DNA of 64,000 nucleotides from Corynebacterium epidermidicanis (GCF_001021025.1 NZ_CP011541.1:744001-808000); one strand, 5' to 3'. Numbered from the stretch's first letter, positions 1-10,362 are shown. Program-made: numbers and translations. Notes: generated from the letters alone by a model not told the origin.

Positions 1-1
1 G

Positions 2-244
2 AGGTGGCGAGAAAACTACGGACCCACCACAGAATACGCCGAGAAGGCTCACCTCAAGTGCTCTAGCTGCGCGTTCTTTCACCCCATCGCAGACTTCCGG
101 ACTTTTGGCGCCTGCCTCAACATCTACGCAGCCGATGGGCGTGTCGTCCACGTGGCGTACGGGTGCGGAGCACACTCCGAAACCCCACCGGCGGATAACC
201 TCGCAGCCAAGGAACACGAGGCGTTCGACGACGGGCACCTTTAA
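2..244 (+). CDS. DUF3027-family protein, 3' end only
   Basis: Frame 2 is open from the window edge to a TAA at 242-244 and encodes the last 80 residues of a protein that starts outside the window. The fragment has a CxxC pair (KCSSC), then a stretch ending DGRVVH and GCGAHSE. This cysteine-containing C-terminus, with its Cys/His-rich GCGAHSE tail, matches what I remember of actinobacterial DUF3027 proteins. The paired cysteines suggest a small metal-binding module. Function is unknown. It converges on the pabC-like gene with a 13-bp gap. Confidence 0.6.
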   Translation, partial: RWRENYGPTTEYAEKAHLKCSSCAFFHPIADFRTFGACLNIYAADGRVVHVAYGCGAHSETPPADNLAAKEHEAFDDGHL

Positions 245-257
245 CTCTCCAACACTG

Positions 258-863
258 CTAAACGACGTCCGCGTGGTCCCACAGCCAACGGTTGACCGAG
301 GTAGGGTCAGGTCCACCCGCGCTGCGCACGCCGGAAAACGCGTTGAGCAGCCACAACCGTTTCGGGGATCGCCAACCCGAGCACGGCCTAACCACAAGTC
401 CTGAGCTACGCAAGAACTCAAGAACCGGGGGCAAAGTAGTTGAGTTAAGGGTGCGCGGGTGAGTACAAAACTCAGCCACCCCAGAATCAAAACAAATCAG
501 GGCCGAAAAGATGCCTTCGACGACGAGGCCATCCTGGCTCAACAGCCCTTCTGCGAAACCACGCCGTTCGGATTGGCGCAACCTGGTGGTCAACCACACT
601 AGATCGGGACCTTTCCGGGTAGGTTGGGTGCGAAGATCCAAGTGCGGGATCGGATCAACACCGATCAGCGCGCTAAATGGACGATCTGGACGGTGTTGCA
701 CCTGACCGTCGGCGCGCACGAGAGGGTTCGAAGCACCAGTGGCTGCTTCGCGCAGTTGGGTGCGCACCATCTGTTGTTGCTCCAGGTCTAGCCCAAGGCG
801 CTCAAAGTGCGCGCCCAGGTTGCGGACCTTGCCGTCGACCATACGAAAACTAGTGCAGATCAT
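258..863 (-). CDS. pabC: aminotransferase class IV / aminodeoxychorismate lyase-like (PabC)
   Basis: 201 aa. It resembles actinobacterial class-IV PLP enzymes that release 4-aminobenzoate and pyruvate from 4-amino-4-deoxychorismate for folate synthesis. The start MICTSFRMVDGKV with HFERLGL is the typical substrate-entry N-terminus. RKGPDLVWL should carry the Schiff-base lysine, and VVEGIFSAL corresponds to the EG-x-S-N cofactor loop. LWLLNAFSGVR near the C-terminus is also family-like. The ATG lies inside the end of pabAB (14-nt overlap), so the two are translationally coupled in one operon. It is shorter than the roughly 270-aa E. coli PabC. The assignment rests on these motifs and on the neighbour. 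Confidence 0.72.
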   Translation of the reverse strand: MICTSFRMVDGKVRNLGAHFERLGLDLEQQQMVRTQLREAATGASNPLVRADGQVQHRPDRPFSALIGVDPIPHLDLRTQPTRKGPDLVWLTTRLRQSERRGFAEGLLSQDGLVVEGIFSALICFDSGVAEFCTHPRTLNSTTLPPVLEFLRSSGLVVRPCSGWRSPKRLWLLNAFSGVRSAGGPDPTSVNRWLWDHADVV

Positions 864-2649
864 CGTTGCCCAACACCGCCAAAAAGGGCCGCAGTTTTAC
901 CAGGACTTCGTCATATTCTTCGTCCGCGTCACTTAGCCGGGTGATCGCTCCACCAGCGCCGTAGGTGGCACGGCCGTCGGCAAGCACGAGGGTACGGATC
1001 AAAATGGAGAAGTCAGCATCACCATCAGCGGAGATATAGCCCATGATCCCGGAGTAGTCGCCACGAGGCTGGCCTTCGAGCCGCGCAAGAATATCCATGG
1101 AGGATTGCTTGGGCGCGCCCGTCATCGATCCACCCGGAAACGCCAGCCTGACGACGTCCGCCGTGCGACGCCCAGGGGCGATGCGCCCCGTGATCGTCGA
1201 AATCATCTGATGGGCGTGCGTAAACGAATGCACCGCGCACAATTCCGGCACGGCGATGTCGGTGCAGGTCCGCGCTAAATCGTTGCGCAGCAGATCGACG
1301 ATCATGAGATTTTCCGCCCGGTCCTTGCGCGACGTGGCCAAATCCTCCGCCAACTGACGGTCGCTTTCAGGGGTTTGCCCACGCGGCCGAGTGCCCTTAA
1401 TTGGACTGGCAGCAGCAACACTCTGCCGAACCGACAAGAACCGCTCGGGCGAAGCGGATAGCACCGCACGCTGCGGTGAGAGGTAGCAACCAGCCATAGG
1501 CGACGGTGAGACCTGCCGCAACTGCAGGTAGAGCGCTAGGGGATCGACATCAACCTCGGCGTGCGCCGACGTGGTCAAACACAGCTCGTAGCTGTTTCCC
1601 GCCGCGATTTCCGCCTGGCATTGCTCCACCAATTCCCGGTAGTTCTGCCTACTGTGACGGATGCGCACCGGCGCCTGGATGCGGGCCGGTGCAACAACAG
1701 CTAGGGGGACTTCTGTTAAGCGGGCATCGTCTGGAGACAAAAGGAATGCCTGTCCGTCCACGATTTGGTAGACCACCTCAGGCTGGAGCAGCTGTTCAGT
1801 GAAAGTACCGCCATCCGTGCCATCGCTGGCCTCGTAGCTAAGCACGCCGAGCGCGCCGGGGACGAAAGTGTGACCGGAGCTGGAATCGGGGCTCAAGCGG
1901 GCGGGTGGGATGCTGTCGACGTCGATAAGCTTCTGCCCTGCTGCAACCAAATGCATGCCGGAGGTGGCGGTGTCCGCGGTGGCGGTGTCAAACCAGCACA
2001 CATAGGGGAAGTGTTCACGTAGGCCGGCCGCGACCTCAGCAGGGGCGTGAAGCGGGGCGGTGCTCCGGTGCCATTGGCGCATGATCCCGGTGGCAGCCAG
2101 TAGGTTTTGCATGAGTTGGACACCCGAGTGGGTCCCGATGGATTCCGGGTGAAACTGCACGCCCCACTGTGGCTTGTGGCGATGTTTCAGCGCCATGATG
2201 GTGCCGTCTTCGGCGGTGGCCAGGACCTCAATATCGGGGTGGGGTGCGACATCCAGAGAGTGGTATCGGATCACCGGAAGCGGTTGCGGAAGACCAGCGA
2301 AAATGCCCTCGCTTGAGTGCTGGACCAGGCTTTCCAGACCATGCATGGGAAACGGTGCCCGTCGTAATCCTGCTCCCGCTAGGAAGGCGATGGCTTGGTG
2401 GCCGAGACAGACACCAATCACCGGGGTGTGGTCTTGGTCGAGGGCCACCGCAGAAGCTTTGAGGTTCGCCCGGGTGGGTTCGCCCGGGCCGGGGGAGATG
2501 ATTATGAGGTCGGCGTCGTCGAGACGCAACTGGGTTGCGGGGGCGTCATTGGCGACAATGCGCGGGGTGATGCCACTGGCCCGCTGGACGAGGTCTGCTA
2601 GCAGGTGGGTGAATGAATCGTGATTATCAATCAGTAGGATATCGGTCAC
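850..2649 (-). CDS. pabAB: aminodeoxychorismate synthase, fused PabA-PabB
   Basis: 599 aa from the GTG at 2649. It uses glutamine and chorismate to make 4-amino-4-deoxychorismate for folate. Residues about 1-185 are a class-I glutamine amidotransferase: VTDILLIDNHDSFT start, oxyanion PGPGEP, nucleophile Cys81 in GVCLGHQ, and FHPES with the catalytic His/Glu. The rest is a chorismate-binding PabB domain with IKGTRPRG, ENLMIVDLLRNDL and GGSMTGAPK. IKGTRPRG fits PabB/TrpE-type enzymes. I chose the GTG because GATase homology begins there and a GGTGAG sits upstream. The open frame runs 77 codons further up without homology, across the divergent promoter region. It is followed by overlapping pabC. 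Confidence 0.9.
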   Translation of the reverse strand: MTDILLIDNHDSFTHLLADLVQRASGITPRIVANDAPATQLRLDDADLIIISPGPGEPTRANLKASAVALDQDHTPVIGVCLGHQAIAFLAGAGLRRAPFPMHGLESLVQHSSEGIFAGLPQPLPVIRYHSLDVAPHPDIEVLATAEDGTIMALKHRHKPQWGVQFHPESIGTHSGVQLMQNLLAATGIMRQWHRSTAPLHAPAEVAAGLREHFPYVCWFDTATADTATSGMHLVAAGQKLIDVDSIPPARLSPDSSSGHTFVPGALGVLSYEASDGTDGGTFTEQLLQPEVVYQIVDGQAFLLSPDDARLTEVPLAVVAPARIQAPVRIRHSRQNYRELVEQCQAEIAAGNSYELCLTTSAHAEVDVDPLALYLQLRQVSPSPMAGCYLSPQRAVLSASPERFLSVRQSVAAASPIKGTRPRGQTPESDRQLAEDLATSRKDRAENLMIVDLLRNDLARTCTDIAVPELCAVHSFTHAHQMISTITGRIAPGRRTADVVRLAFPGGSMTGAPKQSSMDILARLEGQPRGDYSGIMGYISADGDADFSILIRTLVLADGRATYGAGGAITRLSDADEEYDEVLVKLRPFLAVLGNDDLH

Positions 2650-2830
2650 AGTGGTACTCGTCTCACCGGCATTGTTCCTGGGAAATGCGCATTTATTCAG
2701 TGTAAACCCTGTGGTAGATGGGTGCAGCGTTTGCAGGTGGGTGGGCATTAATGCGATTGTTGACGGGGCAGCCATAGCGGAAAAGCTCGCCGGGTGCCAG
2801 CACAATTTCAAAAGTTCATTGGGAGCATTT

Positions 2831-4285
2831 ATGACTACTCCGACCGCCTCACGTAGCGCGCTCGATAGGTACTTTTCCATTTCGGCCCGGGGGTCATCGG
2901 TTGGGACGGAGATCCGTGCCGGTGTTGTGACCTTCTTCGCGATGGCCTACATCATCATCTTGAACCCGCTCATCATCGGCACCACCGCCGATCGTACTGG
3001 CCATGCGCTGGGAATCCCGCAGGTTGCAGCGGCCACTGCCCTCGCAGCTGGCGTCATGACGATCGCCTTCGGACTGTTCGCCCGCTATCCTTTCGGTATC
3101 GCTACTGGCCTGGGCATTAACACCCTGGTTGCTGTGACCCTGGTCGCTGGGGAGGGCCTTACCTGGCCGGAAGCTATGGGCTTGGTAATTATTGACGGCA
3201 TCATCATCGTTATCCTGGCGGTTTCAGGTTTCCGTGTCGCAGTATTCAACGCGATCCCGCATTCGTTGAAAGCTGCAATGGGTGTTGGCATCGGCATGTT
3301 CATCGCGATGATCGGCCTGGTCGACTCCGGATTTGTACGTCGTATTCCAGACGCCGCTCACACGACAGTGCCGGTCGGCCTGGGTATTAACGGCTCGATC
3401 GCTTCCTGGCCAACCTTCGTGTTCGTGGTCGGTCTGATCATCACTGGCATCATGGTTGCCCGGAATGTCCGCGGTGGTCTCTTCTTCGCGATCGTCATCA
3501 CCACAATCATCGGCATGATCGTCGAAGCGCTCACCGGCGCAGGCCCATCCTTCGTGGACGGCAAGCCAGTCCCTACCGGCTGGAACCTCGCCGTACCGAC
3601 ACTGCCGAATTCCCTTGGTGGCATGCCCGACCTCTCGATTGTCGGCAGCGTAGACTTCTTCGGCGCCTTCGTTCATGTCGGCGCCCTTTCCGCCACGCTT
3701 TTGGTATTCACCCTAGTCCTGGCTAACTTCTTCGATGCAATGGGCACCATGACTGCGCTGGGCAAGCAGGCAGGGCTTACCGACGACGATGGCAACCTCC
3801 CCGACATGAAGAAAGCCCTTGTTGTGGAAGGCTTCGGCGCCATCGTAGGTGGCGGTGCCTCCGCATCCTCCAACACCGTCTACATTGACTCCGCAGCTGG
3901 CATCGCCGACGGTGCCCGGACCGGCCTGGCTAACGTGATCACCGGCGTGCTCTTCCTGGCCGCGATGTTTTTGACCCCGCTTTACCAAATCGTTCCGATC
4001 GAAGCAGCAGCTCCCGTGCTCGTAGTGGTCGGCGCGATGATGATGGGCCAAATCAAGGAAATCGACTTCTCCGACTTCACGATTGCGCTGCCAGCATTCC
4101 TCACGATCGTAGTGATGCCTTTCACCTACTCCATTGCTAACGGCATCGGTGTTGGTTTCGTGTCCTACACCCTGTTGGCTCTGGCCTCTGGCAAGGCAAA
4201 GAAGGTTCACTGGTTGCTGTGGCTGATCTCCGTGCTGTTCATGGTGTATTTTGCCATCGACCCGGTGATGAACGCCCTGTCCTAG
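2831..4285 (+). CDS. NCS2-family purine/pyrimidine permease (AzgA/GhxP-like)
   Basis: 484 aa polytopic membrane protein, proton-coupled nucleobase uptake by family. The N-terminus has FFAMAYIIILNPLI, typical of the AzgA/COG2252 branch (adenine, guanine, hypoxanthine). Mid-protein, a glycine-rich stretch followed by SSNTVYIDSAAGIADGARTGL corresponds to the substrate-binding TTTSYIESAAG region of that branch. About 12-13 hydrophobic segments are visible. The ATG at 2831 has GGGAG five to nine bases upstream; an in-frame extension to 2651 lacks homology and covers the divergent pabAB promoter region. A strong terminator follows. Exact substrate cannot be read from sequence; purine bases are likelier than uracil. 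Confidence 0.85.
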   Translation: MTTPTASRSALDRYFSISARGSSVGTEIRAGVVTFFAMAYIIILNPLIIGTTADRTGHALGIPQVAAATALAAGVMTIAFGLFARYPFGIATGLGINTLVAVTLVAGEGLTWPEAMGLVIIDGIIIVILAVSGFRVAVFNAIPHSLKAAMGVGIGMFIAMIGLVDSGFVRRIPDAAHTTVPVGLGINGSIASWPTFVFVVGLIITGIMVARNVRGGLFFAIVITTIIGMIVEALTGAGPSFVDGKPVPTGWNLAVPTLPNSLGGMPDLSIVGSVDFFGAFVHVGALSATLLVFTLVLANFFDAMGTMTALGKQAGLTDDDGNLPDMKKALVVEGFGAIVGGGASASSNTVYIDSAAGIADGARTGLANVITGVLFLAAMFLTPLYQIVPIEAAAPVLVVVGAMMMGQIKEIDFSDFTIALPAFLTIVVMPFTYSIANGIGVGFVSYTLLALASGKAKKVHWLLWLISVLFMVYFAIDPVMNALS

Positions 4286-4307
4286 CAACGTCGCCGGTCT
4301 TAGGCAT

Positions 4308-4348
4308 GCACCTGGGAAGCGAGGAACGCTCGCACCCAGGTGCTTTTT
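4308..4348 (+). terminator. rho-independent terminator after the NCS2 permease
   Basis: Arms GCACCTGGG (4308-4316) and CCCAGGTGC (4335-4343) are perfectly complementary. The loop contains a second short stem (GCGAG/CTCGC), and TTTTT follows at 4344-4348. Confidence 0.85.
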
Positions 4349-4475
4349 CGTGCTGTCGGGCAGTCGGACTTCGCTGCGTGGGTCCGCTCAATTTGACCAA
4401 ATTGTAGCGTCTATTTTGGCCCTCGGAATGGGGGGCTACGGTGTGATGAAGTTTGGCCACACCAAATTCCATCGC

Positions 4476-4524
4476 CACCCACCACGAGGCCTCACCCACC
4501 ACGAGGCCTCACCCACCACGAAGC
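4476..4524. repeat. 17-bp tandem direct repeat, 2.9 copies
   Basis: The unit CACCCACCACGAGGCCT occurs at 4476-4492 and 4493-4509, with a 15-base third copy ending AAGC at 4510-4524. It ends 16 bases before the ATG of the SpoU methyltransferase, so it forms that gene's leader, and no clear Shine-Dalgarno is visible there. Origin and role are unknown; replication slippage could change copy number. Confidence 0.8.
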
Positions 4525-4540
4525 TAAACTCAACACCATT

Positions 4541-5353
4541 ATGGCTCTTACACACATCGATGATCCTGCAGATCCCCGCCTCGACCCTTTCCGCGACCTG
4601 AAGCACTCAGATCAGTCGGGCAAGGGCCTGGTTATTGCAGAGGGTCCACTGATTGTGCGTCGGCTGCTGGAGTCGCGCTATCCGGTGCGGGCGATCGTGG
4701 GATTCGCAGCGAAGATCGACACCTTCCTGGCGGAGGAGGGGGTTCCTGAGCTGGTTGCGGACCTGCCCATTTATGTGGTCTCCAGGGAGTTGCTCGCGGA
4801 AGTCGCAGGGTTTGACATGCATCGCGGTCTGTTGGCGGCGGCTGACCGCGCCGAGCCCGCGACGGTGGCGGAGGCTCTCGAAGGCGCCAAGACCATCGCG
4901 ATCTTAGAGGGCGTGGGCGATCATGAGAATATCGGCTCGATCTTCCGCAACGCGGCGGGCATGGAGGTGGATGCCATCTTGTTTGGTGCCGCTTGCGCAG
5001 ACCCGTTGTACCGGCGCTCGGTGCGTGTTTCCATGGGCCACGTTTTGCGTCTTCCGTTCGCGTACCTCGACGGCTCACCCACCACCTGGCACCACAGCCT
5101 CAAACCGCTTGTCGACGACGGCTGGCGCCTCATCTCGCTGACTCCCAACACGGAGACTCTGCTCAAGGGCGCGTTGGCTGACAATCCAGAGAAGGTGGCC
5201 TTCCTTGTCGGTTCCGAGGGGCCGGGGTTGACGGAGCGGGCGATGCGGGCGACGCAGGTGCGGGCGAAAATCCCGATGGCGGAGGGAACTGATTCGCTGA
5301 ATTTGGCGACTGCGGCCGCGATCGCTTTCTATGAGCGCCAACGCGCGAACTAA
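4541..5353 (+). CDS. TrmH/SpoU-family RNA 2'-O-methyltransferase
   Basis: 270 aa. SAM-dependent 2'-O-ribose methylation of tRNA or rRNA by family. The N-terminal about 100 residues form the substrate-binding domain (GLVIAEGPLIVRRLLES). The C-terminal SPOUT domain shows all three motifs: motif 1 DHENIGSIFRNAAG, motif 2 VGSEGPGLTERAM, and motif 3 IPMAEGTDSLNLATAAAI, which forms the knotted SAM site. The presence of the N-terminal domain fits 23S rRNA (RlmB-like) or TsnR-like enzymes; the target nucleotide cannot be deduced. It stands alone, behind a tandem repeat, convergent with the DUF6928 gene. Confidence 0.85.
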   Translation: MALTHIDDPADPRLDPFRDLKHSDQSGKGLVIAEGPLIVRRLLESRYPVRAIVGFAAKIDTFLAEEGVPELVADLPIYVVSRELLAEVAGFDMHRGLLAAADRAEPATVAEALEGAKTIAILEGVGDHENIGSIFRNAAGMEVDAILFGAACADPLYRRSVRVSMGHVLRLPFAYLDGSPTTWHHSLKPLVDDGWRLISLTPNTETLLKGALADNPEKVAFLVGSEGPGLTERAMRATQVRAKIPMAEGTDSLNLATAAAIAFYERQRAN

Positions 5354-5362
5354 CAGGCAGAA

Positions 5363-6232
5363 CTAGCTGCGATCGGTGTGCCGGAGCTTTTCGCGAACGT
5401 TATTGAGGGCAGTCGATGCCTGTTTGAGGGATCGAGCGGTGAATTTCAGGGCGCCGTCGGCAAGCGAGCGAGCGCGGTTCGCGACGGGGGTTTCGGTGTT
5501 GTCGTCGGGGGTGTCTTCGTAGTCGTCGTATTCGGAGTATTGGGGGCCGAGGCCTAGTTTGGCGGAGGCGTTGTCGATGAGCGCGCCGACGTCGTTTCGC
5601 TCGGGCGGGGCCACGACCCGGGGTTCTTTGCGGCCGTCGATGGCGTAGCCCACCACGGAAAGGTCAGGGCCCTCGGCGGAAATGTCGACACCCAACCAAT
5701 GCTTGTCTGCTTCATGGACCAGGTCAATTGGCTCGAAGGGGAGGTCGATGGAGTGCGGGCTGGTTTCGCCACGTTCCCCGGCCCAAAACGGGCTTTCAAA
5801 CGGGGAGGGCAGGCCGATGTCCTCGTACACCCGATTGCGGCGTGCGCAGAAGCTGCGTCGCAGTTTGCCGTCGATCCAGTGTGCGATGCCACCAAAGCCG
5901 GTGTCGGGGTTAGTGGCGAACGCATAAGTGTTGTGAGCAGGGACGGAATTAAGCAGCGTCGGCGAGAGCTGTGACAAGCAGGTGAGTTCTTCAACCACAG
6001 TTTGCACGACAGTGATCCCTGGGTAGCCGGCGATATAGAATTCACCCTTGCTGGCTTGCACGGAGCGGTTCAGGGGGAATTGCCCGAAGACCGAGATGGG
6101 CCAGGAGGGGTTCATCAGCGCCAGGTATTTGCGCCCGAATCCGCGGTTAGCTTTTGGCTCTTTGGCCAGGACGGCGGCGGGGTCGTCGGTGTTGACGAAC
6201 CAGAGGGTGACCACAGCATCGTGCGCGTGCAT
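5363..6232 (-). CDS. DUF6928-like conserved actinobacterial protein
   Basis: 289 aa, cytoplasmic, no signal peptide. GEFYIAGYPGITVVQTVVEEL followed by NTYAFATNPDTGFGGIAHW, VYEDIGLPSPFESPFWAGE and FEPIDLVHEA is the pattern I associate with the DUF6928 family of unknown function. The C-terminal about 80 residues are acidic and then basic, low in complexity (YDDYEDTPDDNTET) and probably disordered. The start lies 5 bases after the sepH stop, so the two are cotranscribed. The pairing with a cell-division gene is suggestive but proves nothing. Confidence 0.6.
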   Translation of the reverse strand: MHAHDAVVTLWFVNTDDPAAVLAKEPKANRGFGRKYLALMNPSWPISVFGQFPLNRSVQASKGEFYIAGYPGITVVQTVVEELTCLSQLSPTLLNSVPAHNTYAFATNPDTGFGGIAHWIDGKLRRSFCARRNRVYEDIGLPSPFESPFWAGERGETSPHSIDLPFEPIDLVHEADKHWLGVDISAEGPDLSVVGYAIDGRKEPRVVAPPERNDVGALIDNASAKLGLGPQYSEYDDYEDTPDDNTETPVANRARSLADGALKFTARSLKQASTALNNVREKLRHTDRS

Positions 6233-6237
6233 GGCAG

Positions 6238-7113
6238 CTAGTTCCTTGGACGTTTGGTGTTGGTACGAACTCCCAAGAGCACGTCCTCCCAGTGCGGAGT
6301 GACTGCTTTGCGACGTCGCTTAGCCGGCCGAGCTTGTGCCTCGGGGTGCTGGAGAAAGTCCTCGTCGGAGCTTTCGGCGTGGGTTTCCGGGACCTCTGGT
6401 TCTTCTGGTTCTTCTTCCGCAGTTATGGTGGCCAGCGAGCGCATCGCTGGTTGTCCGAAATCGGGGTCGGTGAGTTCGGCCGCTACGGCGTTGCGAGCAA
6501 CCGCAGTCGCCGAGCTCATCCCCTGCGGGTGGTAAGACCACTCAGCAACGTTGTCGGTGTGCCCGACTTTCCAGCCAACCCGAACCACCCATTGACCGGA
6601 GGCGTCCTTGTAGGCGTCCCATTCGGAATCCGTGAGGTCGTTGCCACGGGCCGCGAAAGCGGTCGCGAGAACTTCCCACAAGCTCAGCTTCGCTGGCCCG
6701 TCGGAACGCACTGGGTGGGCACGCTTGGCCATGTCAGCGATCCGCGCGCGTTCAATGAGCACCGGGTGTGCGAATGGCTCAATCCGAGCCTCCGTCACGC
6801 CGTTTTCTTCAGCAACTTCCGCGATGGTCTTACCTGCGCGAATGCGATCTTGAATATCGCGTGGGCGCATCTTCAGTGGAGTGGACAGGCGCGGGTCAAT
6901 TTCCCGCGGCTCCGGGCGTGGGGCTGGCTTATCGACGGCCTCCGGCTGGGAGTCCTCTTGGTGATCCTTAACCTGCTCCGGCGCTACAGATTCTTGCGTG
7001 ATGAGTGTTCGTAGCTCGTCGGTGACTTCAATGAAGAAGTCCTGGTTGTCTTCGGCACGCAGCACTAAGGAAGTGGCGGTTGATTCTTCGGCGATGAGCC
7101 TGAGTTCGCGCAA
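6238..7113 (-). CDS. sepH: septation protein SepH (DUF3071)
   Basis: 291 aa. SepH is an actinobacterial FtsZ-binding protein that promotes Z-ring assembly. It begins MRELRLIAEESTATSLVL with DFFIEVTDELR, the usual N-terminus. Around residues 75-125 a helix-turn-helix-like DUF3071 segment is clear (LKMRPRDIQDRIRAGKTIAEVAEENG), followed by the conserved ARIADMAKRAHP. WKVGHTDNVAEWSYHPQG follows mid-protein. The C-terminus is acidic and then basic (PAKRRRKAVTPHWEDVLLGVR), and this last block is typical of the family. It heads the two-gene unit with the DUF6928 gene. Confidence 0.88.
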   Translation of the reverse strand: MRELRLIAEESTATSLVLRAEDNQDFFIEVTDELRTLITQESVAPEQVKDHQEDSQPEAVDKPAPRPEPREIDPRLSTPLKMRPRDIQDRIRAGKTIAEVAEENGVTEARIEPFAHPVLIERARIADMAKRAHPVRSDGPAKLSLWEVLATAFAARGNDLTDSEWDAYKDASGQWVVRVGWKVGHTDNVAEWSYHPQGMSSATAVARNAVAAELTDPDFGQPAMRSLATITAEEEPEEPEVPETHAESSDEDFLQHPEAQARPAKRRRKAVTPHWEDVLLGVRTNTKRPRN

Positions 7114-7208
7114 AGTTACTCCTTAGGTGGGCAAACAACATCGATGTGACCACTCTAACGCACAATTGCGCCACAACGTGGGAGTTGCAGCGCGTGTATC
7201 GGGGTGTG

Positions 7209-8366
<1,158 letters not shown>

Positions 8367-8819
8367 TTAATTTAATGCGTTGGGGTGAAAATATACAGGG
8401 CGGGGGTAATGGGCATGTGTGACTGTGGGGGTGAAATTTTTGGGCAGGAAAGTGTCGGTCGTGGTGGTGGGTTGGGGGATCGTGTGGCTTTGCAAGGTGG
8501 TGCAAATGGGGGTGGGTGAAATGTCAACATGCAAAGGGTGTAAAGCGATTGACCTGGTTTGCGAAGCATGTGAACAATTCTCGGCTGGGGGCTTTGTTAG
8601 AAATTGTTGCCGCCATCACACTATTTGCTAAACTTGGTCTCATTCCAATGCCATCGTCAGGTGGCGTTTTCTTAGCCGGTAATCCCTTCGGAAAGTCGGT
8701 GCAGAAAATGCACGTGACTATGCACGATGGTTGCGGTGTTTTGAGTGCATGAGCATAGGATGATGTCTTCGCGTGCAAGATGCCTTTGACCAGCGACTTT
8801 CAAGTCGGGCCCACCGTGG

Positions 8820-8830
8820 CGTCGACAAGC
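8820..8830 (-). repeat. copy of the dispersed 11-mer GCTTRTCGACG
   Basis: Intergenic copy, reading CGTCGACAAGC on the plus strand. It is one of at least 22 exact copies in the window and lies in the serC/gltA control region. Confidence 0.7.
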
Positions 8831-8858
8831 TGGGGTTGAAGGTAGACTCTGTGATGAG

Positions 8859-8879
8859 AAGGCATGCCTAACATGCCTT
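8859..8879. promoter_or_regulatory. perfect inverted repeat upstream of gltA
   Basis: AAGGCATG (8859-8866), 5-base spacer, CATGCCTT (8872-8879). The size and symmetry fit a dimeric repressor site. It lies about 185 bp upstream of the gltA GTG, and the regulator is unknown. It matches a DtxR box at only about 11 of 19 positions. Confidence 0.5.
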
Positions 8880-9063
8880 AAAATGTGGCTATTAACGCAA
8901 CACTTTAGGGTTTCAAACTTGCCCAGTACTGGGAGGTTTGCTCGCCTGCGGGTTGCCGTCCACATCGACGGACAAATTCATAAGGCACGACTCGATCAGC
9001 GGATCGAAGCGTAAATGTCCCTTCGCGGGGAGGCCTCAAACGATTTTCTTTGAAAGGAAAACT

Positions 9064-10362
9064 GTGGCATCTGAAAACAACGACAAGGCCGTTCTCCACT
9101 ACCCAGGTGGCGAATTCAACATGGACATCATCAAGGCCACAGAAGGCAATGATGGTGTCGTTCTTGGCAAGATGCTTGCTGAAACGGGCCTCGTAACCTT
9201 CGACCCAGGCTACGTCAGCACCGGTTCCACCGAATCCAAGATCACCTTCATCGACGGTGAGCAGGGCATTCTCCGCTACCGCGGATACGCCATCGAAGAT
9301 CTGGCGGAGAAGGCTACCTTCAACGAGGTTTCCTACTTGCTGATCCACGGTGAGCTCCCAACCCAGGAGCAGCTGGCGCAGTTTAGCGACGAAATCCGCC
9401 ACCACACCCTCCTCGACGAGGACTTCAAGGCGCAGTTCAGCGTGTTCCCACGCGACGCTCACCCAATGGCAGTGCTCGCGTCCTCCCTGAACATTCTGTC
9501 CACCTACTACCAGGACACCCTCGATCCGCTTAACCCAGAACACCTCCACAAGGCCACCATCCGCCTCATGGCGAAGGTGCCAATGTTGGCTGCATATGCA
9601 CACCGTGCCCGCCACGGTGAGCCATACATGTACCCAGACAACTCTCTGAACGCCCGCGAGAACTTCCTGCGCATGATGTTCGGCTTCCCAACCGAGCCAT
9701 ACGAGGTAGACCCACTCCACGTGAAGGCCCTGGACCAGCTGCTCATCCTGCACGCTGACCACGAGCAGAACTGCTCCACCTCCACCGTTCGTATGGTTGC
9801 CTCCGCACAGGCAAACATGTTCGTATCCGTTGCAGCAGGTATCAATGCACTTTCCGGCCCGCTGCACGGTGGCGCAAACCAGGCTGTTCTGGAAATGCTC
9901 GATGAGATCAAGGCCAACGGCGGCGACGCAACCGACTTCATGACTCGCGTCAAGAACAAGGAAAAGGGCGTCAAGCTCATGGGCTTCGGCCACCGTGTGT
10001 ACCGCAACTACGACCCACGGGCAGCCATCATCAAGAAGACTGCCCACGAGCTGCTGTCCAAGAACGGAAACGACGAACTCCTCGAGCTCGCCATGAACCT
10101 CGAGCAGATCGCGCTTGCCGACGACTACTTCATCTCCCGCAAGCTGTACCCGAACGTAGACTTCTACACCGGCCTGATCTACCGCGCCATGGGCTTCCCG
10201 ACCGACTTCTTCACTGTGCTGTTCGCCATGGGGCGTCTCCCAGGCTGGATCGCACAGTACGTCGAGCAGGTCTCCCAGCCTAACGGCAAGATCTACCGCC
10301 CACGCCAGATCTACACCGGCGAAGCTCTCCGCGAGTTTGTTCCTCGCGAACAGCGCGGCTAG
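9064..10362 (+). CDS. gltA: citrate synthase
   Basis: 432 aa. Condenses acetyl-CoA and oxaloacetate to citrate, the first TCA-cycle step. It is nearly collinear with the C. glutamicum enzyme. Catalytic regions are ILHADHEQNCSTSTVR, GPLHGGANQAVLEML and MGFGHRVYRNYDPRA with the second active-site His; DFYTGLIYRAMGFP carries the catalytic Asp region. I chose the GTG at 9064: GAAAGGAAA sits just upstream, and the C. glutamicum start (MFERDIVA) has no start codon at the equivalent site here. The frame open upstream to 8938 has no homology. An inverted repeat separates it from fkpA. Confidence 0.96.
   Translation: MASENNDKAVLHYPGGEFNMDIIKATEGNDGVVLGKMLAETGLVTFDPGYVSTGSTESKITFIDGEQGILRYRGYAIEDLAEKATFNEVSYLLIHGELPTQEQLAQFSDEIRHHTLLDEDFKAQFSVFPRDAHPMAVLASSLNILSTYYQDTLDPLNPEHLHKATIRLMAKVPMLAAYAHRARHGEPYMYPDNSLNARENFLRMMFGFPTEPYEVDPLHVKALDQLLILHADHEQNCSTSTVRMVASAQANMFVSVAAGINALSGPLHGGANQAVLEMLDEIKANGGDATDFMTRVKNKEKGVKLMGFGHRVYRNYDPRAAIIKKTAHELLSKNGNDELLELAMNLEQIALADDYFISRKLYPNVDFYTGLIYRAMGFPTDFFTVLFAMGRLPGWIAQYVEQVSQPNGKIYRPRQIYTGEALREFVPREQRG

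Noticed and set aside
2650..2830. Purine riboswitch upstream of the NCS2 permease
   Set aside because: No three-stem purine-aptamer pattern was visible; only a normal Shine-Dalgarno and possible divergent promoters.
8859..8879. DtxR iron box
   Set aside because: Only about 11 of 19 positions fit the consensus and the palindrome centre does not coincide.
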